This document shows, in pieces, positions 26,201 through 35,205 of a stretch of 64,000 nucleotides of DNA. The notes beneath the pieces were generated by a model. The model saw nothing but the letters and a program-made list of their open reading frames with translations, had not been told where the DNA came from and did not search any database. The translations under genes were made by a program, and so were the position numbers. The number at the start of each line of letters is the position of its first letter. Position 1 is the stretch's first letter. Source of the stretch: Paenibacillus sinopodophylli (lineage in GTDB: Bacteria > Bacillota > Bacilli > Paenibacillales > Paenibacillaceae); NCBI RefSeq assembly GCF_005930355.1, contig NZ_VDBO01000003.1, positions 248,001 to 312,000 on the forward strand. The letters run 5' to 3'.

Positions 26201-26269
26201 CGTCTCTCCTCCATATAACATCTTATTTACTTACTTATTTATAGCAGGTTTCAGTCAGCCAAGCAACTG

Positions 26270-27130
26270 CTAATCCCTTACAGGATTCAACAGCGGCTCG
26301 AAGCCGTCAATATGGCATGCTACAACGTCTCCATCACGGATAACGACGGCACCTGGAGTACCCGTCATAATGATATCTCCGGGCAGCAGCGTCATCACTT
26401 GCGAGTGGTACGCCACACAAAACCAAGGTCGAAATTTCATATGAAATGTTAAGTTGGTATGAATGCTCTCTCCATTCAGCACGGTAGCCACCTGAATTGA
26501 AAGTGGGTCTGGAAACTCATCCTTTGTAACAAGCTGCGGTCCGAAGCTAAAGAAGGTATCGAAGCTTTTGGCTCTCGTCAAATACCGCTGATTACGAGCA
26601 TGGATATCCGCTGCTGTCACATCGATCGTTGTCGTATAACCGGCGATGACGTCGTACACTTCCGCTTCGGTGATGTTTTTGCATGCTTTGCCGATAATGA
26701 TGCCAAGCTCCGCTTCCGCTGTAATCTTCCCTGCATGAGCGGGCAGGCGGATCGGATCAAGCGGCCCAATAAGCGACGTATCTGGCTTCATGAAGCTGAC
26801 GGGCTCTTCACTCGGATCGACTGCGGCAAGCTCCTCCGCATCCTTCACATAATTAAGACCGATTCCCCAAATTTTGCGAGGATAACGATACAGCGGAGCA
26901 TATACTGCTTCCTCATGAGGTATCGCTTTAAGCTGTACAAGCTTGTCTTTTCCGCCAGCCCGATACCACTCCGTAAGAGACTCCAGCTCGCCTAATCGAA
27001 TGAGTTCGAACAGCTCGACACTCCAATTCGCGGCTTCAGCCGCATTGATCGTTTCTATAAGAACGAGACCTTGCACACTAGCGACTGCGGCAAGCTCTTT
27101 TCCATTTGTTCGAATCGTTGCTACTTTCAT
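26270..27130 (-). CDS. Fumarylacetoacetate hydrolase (FAH) family protein
   Basis: A 286-residue FAH-fold enzyme, typically an acylpyruvate hydrolase or a 2-hydroxyhepta-2,4-diene-1,7-dioate isomerase. KIWGIGLNYVKDAEE, the metal-binding AEAELGIIIGKAC, TTTIDVTAADI, FDTFFSFGPQLV and MTGTPGAVV are family landmarks. It is the last gene of a three-gene operon, 19 bases after the amidase. The substrate is unknown; neighbours suggest breakdown of an amide or gamma-glutamyl compound. Confidence 0.9.
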   Translation of the reverse strand: MKVATIRTNGKELAAVASVQGLVLIETINAAEAANWSVELFELIRLGELESLTEWYRAGGKDKLVQLKAIPHEEAVYAPLYRYPRKIWGIGLNYVKDAEELAAVDPSEEPVSFMKPDTSLIGPLDPIRLPAHAGKITAEAELGIIIGKACKNITEAEVYDVIAGYTTTIDVTAADIHARNQRYLTRAKSFDTFFSFGPQLVTKDEFPDPLSIQVATVLNGESIHTNLTFHMKFRPWFCVAYHSQVMTLLPGDIIMTGTPGAVVIRDGDVVACHIDGFEPLLNPVRD

Positions 27131-27149
27131 GACCGAGTGCCCCCTCTCC

Positions 27150-28346
27150 TCAGCATACTTCTTTCACAATCTCAGCCACGTAATTGGCCACCCATTCCAG
27201 CAGTCTCAAATCTTGGCCGCGACCCGCCACAAATGAAATACCAACCGGACAGCCGAGCTCTCCGATTATCGGCACCGTAATTTGTGGCAATCCAGCGAGG
27301 CCCGCCATACAGCTCATTTCGAATGTTCGCAATCGGCGCTGCTCGACCTCTTCTCCTCCCAAATTCAAAAGCGGCGCAATCGCCGGAACCGTTGGCAGAA
27401 CGAGGACAGCGTCAGTTCCGAGCAGCTCATCCATACGCTTGCTCGCTGCTTCACGCAGCATAAAAGCTGCTTCGCTGTCCTTCGCTTCCAGCGTACTTGC
27501 CCACGCGAACCGCTCGGCGATTCCCGGGCCGAATGTTGGCCGCTCCTGCTCAATCCAGCTCTGATGCTCACGCCATATTTCTAATCCTTGTATGGTTCGG
27601 AATGCGTCCCTCCACTTGTGCAATCCGTTCGGTGCTGCAATGACGTCGTCATGCTCTTCCGCCAAGTTGTAAAGCGCCAGGAAATAAGAGGAGGCTGCGT
27701 CATAGGTATGCTTATCCGTTAGCTGCCATACATCGCTCGCGAACCGTATTCGGCGGAAACCTGTGTTGCTTGCGATCCCCATTTGTTTGCCAAGCAGCAC
27801 ATGACCTACCTCTAGCAGTGTCTGAGCGTCGCGGGCCATCCATCCTGCTGTATCAAAGCTGGGTGCGAGCGGAATCAAGCCCGCTGTATCTACAGCCCCA
27901 TGCGTTGGACGAATGCCATATATGCCGCAGTAAGCAGACGGTACCCGAATCGAGCCGCCTGTGTCCGTGCCTATGGCAAAATCCACTAAACCCGCCGATA
28001 CCGCTGCTGCCGATCCACTTGAGGAGCCGCCCGGAATGCGCCCTGGCGCCTTCACGTTAACTGGCGTACCGTAATGGGCATTCTCTCCGTTGATGCTATA
28101 CATCATTTCGTCGGTAATGGTCGTTCCCGCGAGCCGCGCTCCGCTGCGAAGGAGCATCTCCACAACCGCAGCATGCTGCACTGCTGGCTCATGCGTCCGC
28201 AGCCAATCCGGATTGCCAGCGCCAGCCGTATAGCCAGCGATGTCGAACACATCCTTTACTGCGAACGTTTTGCCGCTCAGTCTGCCTTCAGCCGCAGGCT
28301 CTGCCACTACTTGCTCATCCGCGTATACGTTATAGCTCTGCTTCAT
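27150..28346 (-). CDS. Amidase-signature family hydrolase
   Basis: A 398-residue amidase with the Ser-cisSer-Lys triad: Lys in GKTFAVKDVFD, and the serines in PGGSSSGSAAAVSAGL and IGTDTGGSIRVPSAYCG. It hydrolyses C-N bonds of small amides; the substrate is unknown. It lies between gamma-glutamyltransferase and FAH genes on the same strand with short gaps (30 and 19 bases). Confidence 0.93.
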   Translation of the reverse strand: MKQSYNVYADEQVVAEPAAEGRLSGKTFAVKDVFDIAGYTAGAGNPDWLRTHEPAVQHAAVVEMLLRSGARLAGTTITDEMMYSINGENAHYGTPVNVKAPGRIPGGSSSGSAAAVSAGLVDFAIGTDTGGSIRVPSAYCGIYGIRPTHGAVDTAGLIPLAPSFDTAGWMARDAQTLLEVGHVLLGKQMGIASNTGFRRIRFASDVWQLTDKHTYDAASSYFLALYNLAEEHDDVIAAPNGLHKWRDAFRTIQGLEIWREHQSWIEQERPTFGPGIAERFAWASTLEAKDSEAAFMLREAASKRMDELLGTDAVLVLPTVPAIAPLLNLGGEEVEQRRLRTFEMSCMAGLAGLPQITVPIIGELGCPVGISFVAGRGQDLRLLEWVANYVAEIVKEVC

Positions 28347-28376
28347 TCCAAACTCCGCCTCCCTATCTTCGAAATG

Positions 28377-29957
28377 CTACCAACCGATTGCAGCACCATC
28401 GCAGCGCGGATCGGAGCCGCCTTGCAGGAAGCCTTGCTCATCGCGCTTAATGGCATGGGCATGACCCATAATGCCGTCGAACTCCTTAACTTTCCGTACC
28501 GTATGTCCAGCTTTTGCGAGTGAATCGAGCACTTCCTGTGATACACGCCCCTCTATCTTGAGCTCCTGCGTCGGTTCGCCCCAAGTACGGCCCCACACCC
28601 ATCTAGGCTCATTGATCGCCTGCTGCGGATCCATGCCATAATCGATCATTCGCGTAATGATCGCCGTTTGCGTCTGCGGCTGGCCTTCCCCACCCTGTGT
28701 ACCATAGAGTATGGCGGGTTTGCCGCCCTGACAGGCCATTGCTGGCATAAGCGTGTGGAACGTTCTTTTGGCCGGCTGCAGGCTGTTCACATGATTCGGG
28801 TCCAGTGAGAAAAAAGAACCGCGATTTTGCAGCAAAACTCCCGTACTCCCCGCAACTACGCCAGATCCGAATTCAAAATACAAGCTTTGGATGAAGGATA
28901 CGGAATTGCCTTCCTCGTCCACTACAGCTGCATAAGCCGTATCACTGCCGAGCACCTCTGATTTCTCCGTGGATGCACGGTTCAACTCGATAGATGCAGC
29001 AAGCGTAGCCGCATATTTCTTGTCAAGCAGTCGCTCCAGCGGCACATTCGTAAACGCAGGATCAGACAAATACTTATTTCGATCACGGAAGCTAAGCTTT
29101 AGCGCCTCTACGCACAGCTGGTAGTAGTCATGTGAGCCATGCTGAATCTCAGCAAGCTTGAATTTCTCTAATATATGAAGCGCCATAATCGCCGAAAATC
29201 CTTGCGAGTTAGGCGGCATTTGATGAATCGTATAGCCGCGGTAGGAGCCCTCGATCGGCGTAACCCAATGACCATGGTGATCGGCAAAATCATCCGCTGC
29301 CAGAATCCCGCCATGCTTGCCCAAAAAATCGGTTATTTCCTTAGCCGTCTCGCCTTTATAGAACTCATCGCGCCCACGCTCAGCCAAACGGCGAAGCGTC
29401 TTTGCAAGTGCAGGCTGCTTGAAGCGCTCGCCTATCTTCATGGGCTGGCCGCTCGGCAAATATATATCCGCCGTTTCAAGCGTCCTCGCCAGCACCGCTT
29501 CATTATGCACCGTATTGTGATATTGATCCGGTGACATGGGAAAGCCATTCTCAGCATAGTCGATGGCCGGCGCCAGCACCTCAGCCCAAGTCAATCGCCC
29601 GTACTCGCTATGAACCGCATCCCAGCCGTCAACCATACCGGGTACAGTTACAATGCTGCCGATTCCTCTATTCGGAATTGCATCAAGTCCAGCATATGCA
29701 TCCATGTTTGCTTTATAGCCAGATCGGCCGCTTGCATTATACCCTCTTACTTTACCCTCACTATGGTGATAGCCCAGCCAGAATGAGTCTCCACCGAGAC
29801 TCGTCATATGCGGATAGACGACTGCAAGGCATGCACTTACAGCTACAGCAGCGTCATATGCATTACCGCCCTGCTCCAATATGCGTGCACCAGCGGCAGT
29901 AGCCAAATAATGTGGACTGACAACCATCGTTTTTGTGCCGATTACGGATTGATTCAC
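28377..29957 (-). CDS. Gamma-glutamyltransferase family protein
   Basis: A 526-residue Ntn hydrolase precursor. LGGDSFWLGY and the catalytic threonine of the small subunit in GSDTAYAAVVDEEGNSVS are visible, as is GGEGQPQTQTAI. The product is expected to self-cleave into two subunits. No signal peptide is evident, so it may be cytoplasmic, unlike typical secreted Ggt. GTG at 29957 follows GGGAG by eight bases; the GTG at 29966 is too close to it. It is the first gene of the Ggt-like / amidase / FAH operon, divergent from an Lrp-type regulator. Confidence 0.92.
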   Translation of the reverse strand: MNQSVIGTKTMVVSPHYLATAAGARILEQGGNAYDAAVAVSACLAVVYPHMTSLGGDSFWLGYHHSEGKVRGYNASGRSGYKANMDAYAGLDAIPNRGIGSIVTVPGMVDGWDAVHSEYGRLTWAEVLAPAIDYAENGFPMSPDQYHNTVHNEAVLARTLETADIYLPSGQPMKIGERFKQPALAKTLRRLAERGRDEFYKGETAKEITDFLGKHGGILAADDFADHHGHWVTPIEGSYRGYTIHQMPPNSQGFSAIMALHILEKFKLAEIQHGSHDYYQLCVEALKLSFRDRNKYLSDPAFTNVPLERLLDKKYAATLAASIELNRASTEKSEVLGSDTAYAAVVDEEGNSVSFIQSLYFEFGSGVVAGSTGVLLQNRGSFFSLDPNHVNSLQPAKRTFHTLMPAMACQGGKPAILYGTQGGEGQPQTQTAIITRMIDYGMDPQQAINEPRWVWGRTWGEPTQELKIEGRVSQEVLDSLAKAGHTVRKVKEFDGIMGHAHAIKRDEQGFLQGGSDPRCDGAAIGW

Positions 29958-29989
29958 GCCGACCACTCCCGAAAAATGATTTTGATAAG

Positions 29990-30190
29990 TTTATAAGTCA
30001 TTAATCATTCATTCTTATGACAGATAATATGACATAACATAATTATAAAATACCACCTATGCTGTTGATAGGCAACAAAAATGAAACTAAATTTCTATTT
30101 TTATGTTGATAACGAATGTATTTCTGTATATATTTAAACATATAGTAATCAAAAATAGATATTACAAGACACATTGATTATACACTGATT
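29990..30190. promoter_or_regulatory. A+T-rich divergent promoter region
   Basis: This stretch is much richer in A and T than its surroundings. It contains two TGTTGATA sequences (near 30062 and 30103) and a widely spaced inverted pair CTATTTTT / AAAAATAG. It lies between the operon of gamma-glutamyltransferase and the Lrp-type regulator and is a likely Lrp binding region. No single promoter is clear. Confidence 0.45.
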
Positions 30191-30212
30191 TGTGATAGGA
30201 GCTGATAAACAC

Positions 30213-30695
30213 GTGCAAACAAGATCATTTGATGAACCAAACACGATAGAAATGGATGATATTGATCGGAGGATCATTGCCGAACTCAATGTAAATGGAA
30301 GAATTTCTTACACGGATCTGGCCAAAGAAATTGGTTTATCGCGAGTTGCCGTTCAATCCCGCATTAATGCACTAATGGATGGAGGCGTCATAGAACGGTT
30401 CACTGCTGTTATTAATCCGGAGCGGATCGGCATTAATGTATCTGCTTTTTTCAATGTAGAGGTTGAGCCCAAGCACCTGCATGCCGTTGCCGATCAACTG
30501 TCGACGGAGCCGTTCGTAACAAGCCTGTATCATATGACGGGGCCAAGCAAGCTGCATATGCACGGACTGTTCCGCAACAATCAAGAGATGGAGCATTTTC
30601 TCAAGGATAAGCTTTATACACTGCCGGGCATTATGAGCGTCGACTGTCAGGTTCTGATTAACCGGTATAAGAGCCGTATGGGAATGAGGCTGTAA
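30213..30695 (+). CDS. Lrp/AsnC-family transcription regulator
   Basis: A 160-residue regulator with an N-terminal winged helix ([32 protein letters not shown]) and a C-terminal ligand-binding RAM domain. GTG at 30213 follows AGGAG by about ten bases; the first internal ATG (30252) has no such site. It is followed after two bases by the CHR transporter genes and faces the gamma-glutamyltransferase operon. It probably controls both and responds to an amino acid or a related metabolite. Confidence 0.9.
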   Translation: MQTRSFDEPNTIEMDDIDRRIIAELNVNGRISYTDLAKEIGLSRVAVQSRINALMDGGVIERFTAVINPERIGINVSAFFNVEVEPKHLHAVADQLSTEPFVTSLYHMTGPSKLHMHGLFRNNQEMEHFLKDKLYTLPGIMSVDCQVLINRYKSRMGMRL

Positions 30696-30697
30696 AC

Positions 30698-31297
30698 ATG
30701 GCTGACAAACTGCTGAACAACCGCTACATGCAGCTTTCGTGGGCCATGATGAAGACAGGCATTCTCGGCTATGGCGGCGGCCCCTCCGTTATTCCACTCA
30801 TTCGTTACGAAGCTGTAACCCACTACAAATGGATAGATGACGAGGAGTTCGGTGAAATCCTGGCGCTTGCAAATGCACTCCCAGGGCCAATAGCAACAAA
30901 AATCGCTGCTTATCTAGGCTACCGTGAGAAGGGTACGCTTGGGGCCATTCTATCTGTGCTTGCACATATTATACCTTCCAGCATCGCCATGATTCTGCTG
31001 CTTACGACCGTACAATACCTTAGCAGCGCCGCATTCATACAAGGCATGATCGGAGCGGTAACGCCCGTTATTGCGGTCATGCTCGGGATGATGGCTTACG
31101 AGTTCGGTGAACGGGCGGTGAAGGGACTAGGAAAATATGCAGGCTTTGGCTTTTTTGCAATAGCTTTCGGACTGCTTCAGGGCATCCATATCCATCCCGC
31201 TATCGTTATCTTATTGTTTCTTGGCTATGGTGCTTTCCACTTGCGTATCGTTGCGGCATTGCAGCGTAGGAAGCAGCAGAAAAAGGAGGGTATATAA
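30698..31297 (+). CDS. CHR-family transporter, first half-size subunit
   Basis: A 199-residue membrane protein with six hydrophobic helices and the CHR motifs GYGGGPSVIPLIRYEAV and ALPGPIATKIAAYLGY. Short CHR proteins act as pairs, equivalent to the two halves of ChrA. In Bacillus such pairs give chromate efflux, but the natural substrate may differ. It begins two bases after the Lrp gene. Confidence 0.9.
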   Translation: MADKLLNNRYMQLSWAMMKTGILGYGGGPSVIPLIRYEAVTHYKWIDDEEFGEILALANALPGPIATKIAAYLGYREKGTLGAILSVLAHIIPSSIAMILLLTTVQYLSSAAFIQGMIGAVTPVIAVMLGMMAYEFGERAVKGLGKYAGFGFFAIAFGLLQGIHIHPAIVILLFLGYGAFHLRIVAALQRRKQQKKEGI

Positions 31298-31300
31298 CCC

Positions 31301-31846
31301 GTGGAATGGATTAATTTAATCATCGGCTTCTTCATTGCCAATGTGCTTGGCTATGGTGGTGGACCCGCCTCAATACCGCTCATGTACCGCGAGATCGTTA
31401 CGAACCACGCCTGGTCCACGCCGATGGAGTTTTCAAACATACTGGCTCTCGGCAACGCCCTTCCAGGCCCGATTGCAACCAAAATAGCCGCATTCATCGG
31501 CTACGACGTCGGCGGCTGGTTCGGTCTTATTCTCGCTTTGGCAGCAACCATTATCCCATCGGCTGTCGCGTTGATTGTTTTGCTTAAAGTGCTCCAGAAG
31601 CATCGCCAATCTCCTATAGTCAAAGGATTGACCCTGCTCGTGCAGCCTGTAATTGCTATCATGATGCTTCTGCTCACTTGGCAAATGGCGCAAAGCTCTG
31701 TGGAATCGATTGGCATCATCCAGTCGCTCATTATAGCGGCCGTTGCCTTCTGGGCGATGCAATTCCGCAAAGTTCATCCCGCAATCGTCATCGTTATCGC
31801 ATTTGCTTACGGCGGGCTTGTTATTCCGCATTTGAACGTACTTTAA
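31301..31846 (+). CDS. CHR-family transporter, second half-size subunit
   Basis: A 181-residue partner with GYGGGPASIPLMYREIV and ALPGPIATKIAAFIGY. It starts with GTG after GGAGGG and only three bases after the first subunit. A strong terminator follows. Confidence 0.9.
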   Translation: MEWINLIIGFFIANVLGYGGGPASIPLMYREIVTNHAWSTPMEFSNILALGNALPGPIATKIAAFIGYDVGGWFGLILALAATIIPSAVALIVLLKVLQKHRQSPIVKGLTLLVQPVIAIMMLLLTWQMAQSSVESIGIIQSLIIAAVAFWAMQFRKVHPAIVIVIAFAYGGLVIPHLNVL

Positions 31847-31854
31847 CACTAACT

Positions 31855-31912
31855 AAAAAGGACAGTCTCCCTCCGGTGCCTAGCGGATTATCGGGAGATC
31901 TGTCCTTTTTTT
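31855..31912 (+). terminator. Terminator of the Lrp-CHR operon
   Basis: AAAAGGACAG and TCCC pair with GGGA and CTGTCCTTTT, followed by a run of T. Confidence 0.85.
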
Positions 31913-31918
31913 GTTGAG

Positions 31919-32128
31919 CTACGTAGTAGCTAGCTTATACAGATAACTGAGCACAACCCCTATAACAAAGACAACATAAATGTTTTTCTTTTTGCCCGGA
32001 TCATCTGATCTTTTAGCATCCATAAAAAAAACAATTCCGACCATAAAGACTTTTAAAATCAGAGTTACGAAAGGAACGATAAGACCGAGTCCGAAGGCCG
32101 TCACATAAAATAAAATTTTAAAGTTCAT
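31919..32128 (-). CDS. Small two-helix membrane protein
   Basis: A 69-residue protein with two hydrophobic helices (about residues 5-35 and 48-64) joined by a basic loop (AKRSDDPGKKKN). GAGGGG precedes the ATG. No family recognised. Confidence 0.7.
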   Translation of the reverse strand: MNFKILFYVTAFGLGLIVPFVTLILKVFMVGIVFFMDAKRSDDPGKKKNIYVVFVIGVVLSYLYKLATT

Positions 32129-32224
32129 AATAAACCCCTCTACTTATAAGTTCCTATCGACAGCATTGGAGGCTCCCTTTATACCGATTGCCAAGTTATC
32201 ACTCAGTGAAAGAGAATAGTTAGC

Positions 32225-32806
32225 TTAATGCTTCTTTGTTACTATAATTATTCCAGTAGACCAATCCAGCTTGGTCAATTGTAAGTCCTCCCGACTATCC
32301 AAGCTCCTTATCAAAGTATCAACTTTCGCTGGGTGACCTTCCGACCAAGATGGAATCGGTATTAAATCATCAATGATATACAGCCCTCCCGGCTTTAGCA
32401 AAGCTAGTGCTTCTTCAAGCGCGTGAAATTTCCCCGGCCAAGTATCTGCGAAAATAAAATCAAAGCTTCCCGCCTCCAGCTCTTGGATGAGATCTGCCCC
32501 GTCCATTACGAACAATCGAAGCCTCTCATCCCCTCCCAGATGTTTCTGCGCAATACCCTGAACGCTTTCATCACTCTCTACCGATAATAACACCGACTCC
32601 TTGCACATGCCGTCCAGTATCCAACTCGTTGAGACACCAGCTCCCGTACCCAGCTCTAATAACCTGCCCTTTGGACATGACGCCGCCAGCGTTCGAAGCA
32701 ACGAACCCGTTTCCGTATCACACGACATATTGAAGCCTAATGCATCCGCCTCTCGGTTTATAGCTTCAATCGCAGCAGGCTCTCTACTATTTTTATTATG
32801 CAACAT
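32225..32806 (-). CDS. SAM-dependent O-methyltransferase-like protein
   Basis: A 193-residue class I methyltransferase with the SAM-binding LLELGTGAGVSTSWIL, the acidic residue in LLSVESDE and FDFIFADTWPGK. It resembles the catechol/caffeoyl-CoA O-methyltransferase family 3 fold. The substrate is unknown. AGGGGGA precedes the ATG. Confidence 0.87.
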   Translation of the reverse strand: MLHNKNSREPAAIEAINREADALGFNMSCDTETGSLLRTLAASCPKGRLLELGTGAGVSTSWILDGMCKESVLLSVESDESVQGIAQKHLGGDERLRLFVMDGADLIQELEAGSFDFIFADTWPGKFHALEEALALLKPGGLYIIDDLIPIPSWSEGHPAKVDTLIRSLDSREDLQLTKLDWSTGIIIVTKKH

Positions 32807-32936
32807 ATAACATCCCCCTGTTCGGCTAGTCAGACTTCTTATTTAGAAATCCCCCTTCATCATTCAATTTACAAAAAAAGGAAAGGTATAACTTCTACAT
32901 AAAAAGCAGATTCTCCTTTAATTGATTCATATAAAT

Positions 32937-32985
32937 GAAAAAAAGCCTCCCTTCTGCTTATTGGCAGTTGGAAGGCCCTCTTATA
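32937..32985 (-). terminator. Terminator of the sugar isomerase-like gene
   Basis: An imperfect minus-strand hairpin (GCCTTCC...CTGC with GCAG...GGGAGGC) ends in seven T residues, shortly after the stop codon. Confidence 0.65.
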
Positions 32986-33003
32986 CTCTATTTGCTAATA
33001 CGA

Positions 33004-33828
33004 TTAAACCCGCCCGCGAATCTCGTCCATAAACGCCTTCGACTGCGCCATTTCATGCTCCTTCGCTTCCTCCATAATGATATGGACATGCGGCTTGTAT
33101 TGATTAAGAAGCTTCAAATACAGCTCGTAGTTCATCTCGCCAAGTCCGGCCGTAACCGTGCCTAGCTCACCATTCGCAAGCAAAATGCGATCCTTCGCAT
33201 GTGCCGCAATAATTCGGTCTCCGAGCAGGTCGAACGCTTCTGTAATGACCTCGTCCTGCCTGGCGAAATTAGCAGCATTCAGAAGGTTCCCTGGATCAAT
33301 CACAACGCCAATGTTAGAGGAAGGAACCTCCTCCAGCATTCGCGCCAGCTCAGGTGCTGTTCCGACCAAATGCCCGTCGGCTGCCTCCAGCCCAACAAAG
33401 ACGCCCCATTTCTCGGCTTCCTCTGCAAGCTCCTCGAGCGTTGCTTTCATAACAGCCCAATCGCGATCCGTATAGTCCCCGCCCTCATTCTTGCCCGTTT
33501 CCGCCGCAACCATCGGAGCTCCAAAAAACCTAGCGTAGCGCAGAAGCTCCTTGTACTTGTTCACATTCGCGCGTCTAATCGACTCGTCACGCTCGAATAA
33601 ATGAACATAACAGCCAAGCACCGAGATCGACACGCCATTCTTATCGAACTGCTCGCCAATCGCATTCGCAAGACCCGGGCTGATGTTGCCCGGCTTGCTG
33701 AAATCGACATCGCTGATCGCCTTCCACAGCGCTAGCTGTACATGGGTAAAACCACTCTCCGCTACCTTGGCGGCTAGCTCCTTATGAGGCAGGCTTCCGA
33801 ATAAATGGGCAAGAACACCAACTGACAT
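33004..33828 (-). CDS. Sugar phosphate isomerase/epimerase family TIM barrel
   Basis: A 274-residue xylose-isomerase-like barrel. Likely metal ligands are in VGLEAADGH, VVIDPGNLL, IIAAHAKDR and HIIMEEAK. The family includes hydroxypyruvate, tagatose and inosose enzymes; the substrate is not known. AAGGAG precedes the ATG, and it follows yidC by 17 bases on the same strand. Confidence 0.88.
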   Translation of the reverse strand: MSVGVLAHLFGSLPHKELAAKVAESGFTHVQLALWKAISDVDFSKPGNISPGLANAIGEQFDKNGVSISVLGCYVHLFERDESIRRANVNKYKELLRYARFFGAPMVAAETGKNEGGDYTDRDWAVMKATLEELAEEAEKWGVFVGLEAADGHLVGTAPELARMLEEVPSSNIGVVIDPGNLLNAANFARQDEVITEAFDLLGDRIIAAHAKDRILLANGELGTVTAGLGEMNYELYLKLLNQYKPHVHIIMEEAKEHEMAQSKAFMDEIRGRV

Positions 33829-33845
33829 CTGATCGACTCCTTTTA

Positions 33846-34676
33846 TTAGACACTGCCTTTCAAAGCAACTTCCAACTCTGCATTAGGCGCATACACCTTT
33901 TTGGCCAAATACGACTGCGCAATCATAAAAATACCGCCCGTTACCCAGTACAATGAGATTGCAGCAGGTGCTGACAAAGCGAAAACACCCATTAGGATCG
34001 GAGATAAGTAGCCCATGAATGCCAGCTGCTTCTGCTGAGCAGCGTTCGCATTCGGCTGCGTAGTCTGAGACACCTTGAACTGTACGAAATACACGAGTGC
34101 CGCAATGATCGGAAGCACAATATCCGGCGAGCCTAGCTTGAACCAAAGGAATGAATGATCCGCCAGCTCCGGCGTCAGCTTAATCGCTGAGTACAGCCCC
34201 ATCAGGATCGGCATTTGGATCAGCATTGGCAAACAACCAATCGCCAGCGGATTCACCTTGTGCTTCTGGTAGAGCTGCATCGTTTCCTGCTGCAGCTTCT
34301 GCTTGGACTCCGCATCCGATTTGCCTTTGTACTTGTCTTGAACCAGCTTGAGCTCTGGTTGAAGCACAGCCATCTTCGTTTTCATCTGGCTCTGAGCGCG
34401 GTATTGGCGCATCATAAGCGGCAGCAGCACTAGACGGATAATCAAGGTAATGCCAATAATCGCGAAGCCATAGTTGCCATGGAACATATCAGCCAAGTAC
34501 TGAAGCACCGCGGATAGCGGATAGATCACATAGTGGTTGAACAGTCCCGGCGTATCTCCGTCAATCGTACCGCTTGCCGTGCTGCAGCCGCTCACCAAGA
34601 GCAAGCCTGCCAGCATCATACAGACAATTATGAGCCGGCCATATTTTAATGAAGGGAATACATTGTTCGTTTGCAT
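33846..34676 (-). CDS. yidC: YidC/OxaA membrane protein insertase (lipoprotein type)
   Basis: A 276-residue insertase. The signal peptide ends in the lipobox LLVSGC, then five membrane helices follow, with HGNYGFAIIGITLIIRLVLL bearing the conserved groove arginine, a cytoplasmic charged loop and CLPMLIQMPILMGLY. It is a paralogue away from the rnpA-rpmH locus, so probably the YqjG-like second copy. ATG at 34676 follows GAGGAGG; the longer frame overlaps an upstream small gene. Confidence 0.93.
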   Translation of the reverse strand: MQTNNVFPSLKYGRLIIVCMMLAGLLLVSGCSTASGTIDGDTPGLFNHYVIYPLSAVLQYLADMFHGNYGFAIIGITLIIRLVLLPLMMRQYRAQSQMKTKMAVLQPELKLVQDKYKGKSDAESKQKLQQETMQLYQKHKVNPLAIGCLPMLIQMPILMGLYSAIKLTPELADHSFLWFKLGSPDIVLPIIAALVYFVQFKVSQTTQPNANAAQQKQLAFMGYLSPILMGVFALSAPAAISLYWVTGGIFMIAQSYLAKKVYAPNAELEVALKGSV

Positions 34677-34969
34677 AGAAATCCTCCTCGTTTGTTTGAA
34701 AGTAGCGAAACAAACGAGGCGGAGCAATCTGATATGTCATCATCAGGCGATTCCTTGCGCTTCACCTTCCTGGCCAGCCAGTGATGCAGCGGTACAGTGC
34801 GAATCAGCACCTGCGGCATCGAGAGGTACAATATACTTACAACTTGATCCCGCTCCCAGTATTCATGTTCATCAGATTGCAAATGTGAAGCATAAGCGAA
34901 AGCCAAGGAACACAACAGGCTGAGGGATATCAGATATGGCATAATATCATGCAATTCAAACTCGAACAA
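34646..34969 (-). CDS. Small membrane protein overlapping yidC, TTG start
   Basis: This open frame gives 107 residues with an N-terminal hydrophobic helix (IMPYLISLSLLCSLAFAYA) and a basic tail (WLARKVKRKES). A near-perfect AAAGGAGGTG lies seven bases before the TTG at 34969; the GTG inside that site is not a plausible start. It overlaps the yidC start by 31 bases, suggesting coupling. No homologue recognised; the strong site is the main evidence. Confidence 0.5.
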   Translation of the reverse strand: MFEFELHDIMPYLISLSLLCSLAFAYASHLQSDEHEYWERDQVVSILYLSMPQVLIRTVPLHHWLARKVKRKESPDDDISDCSASFVSLLSNKRGGFLCKRTMYSLH

Positions 34970-35205
34970 TGTATTCACCTCCTTTCATTTTTAAGTTAGA
35001 AATAGATTTGTTGCTGTCTGGTTATTATAACAGTAATTATCATCGGATTACGACTGTTGCCATCACAATTATGTTACGAATTGGTGCTTCTTTGTTATTT
35101 ACAAACGACTAACCTGCACCATATAATCTCTAAGTTGCCAATGTCCGCACTCCGGTGCTTCGTTTCACCATAGATTCCCAATCAACTTAGAAGAAAGAGG
35201 ACAAC

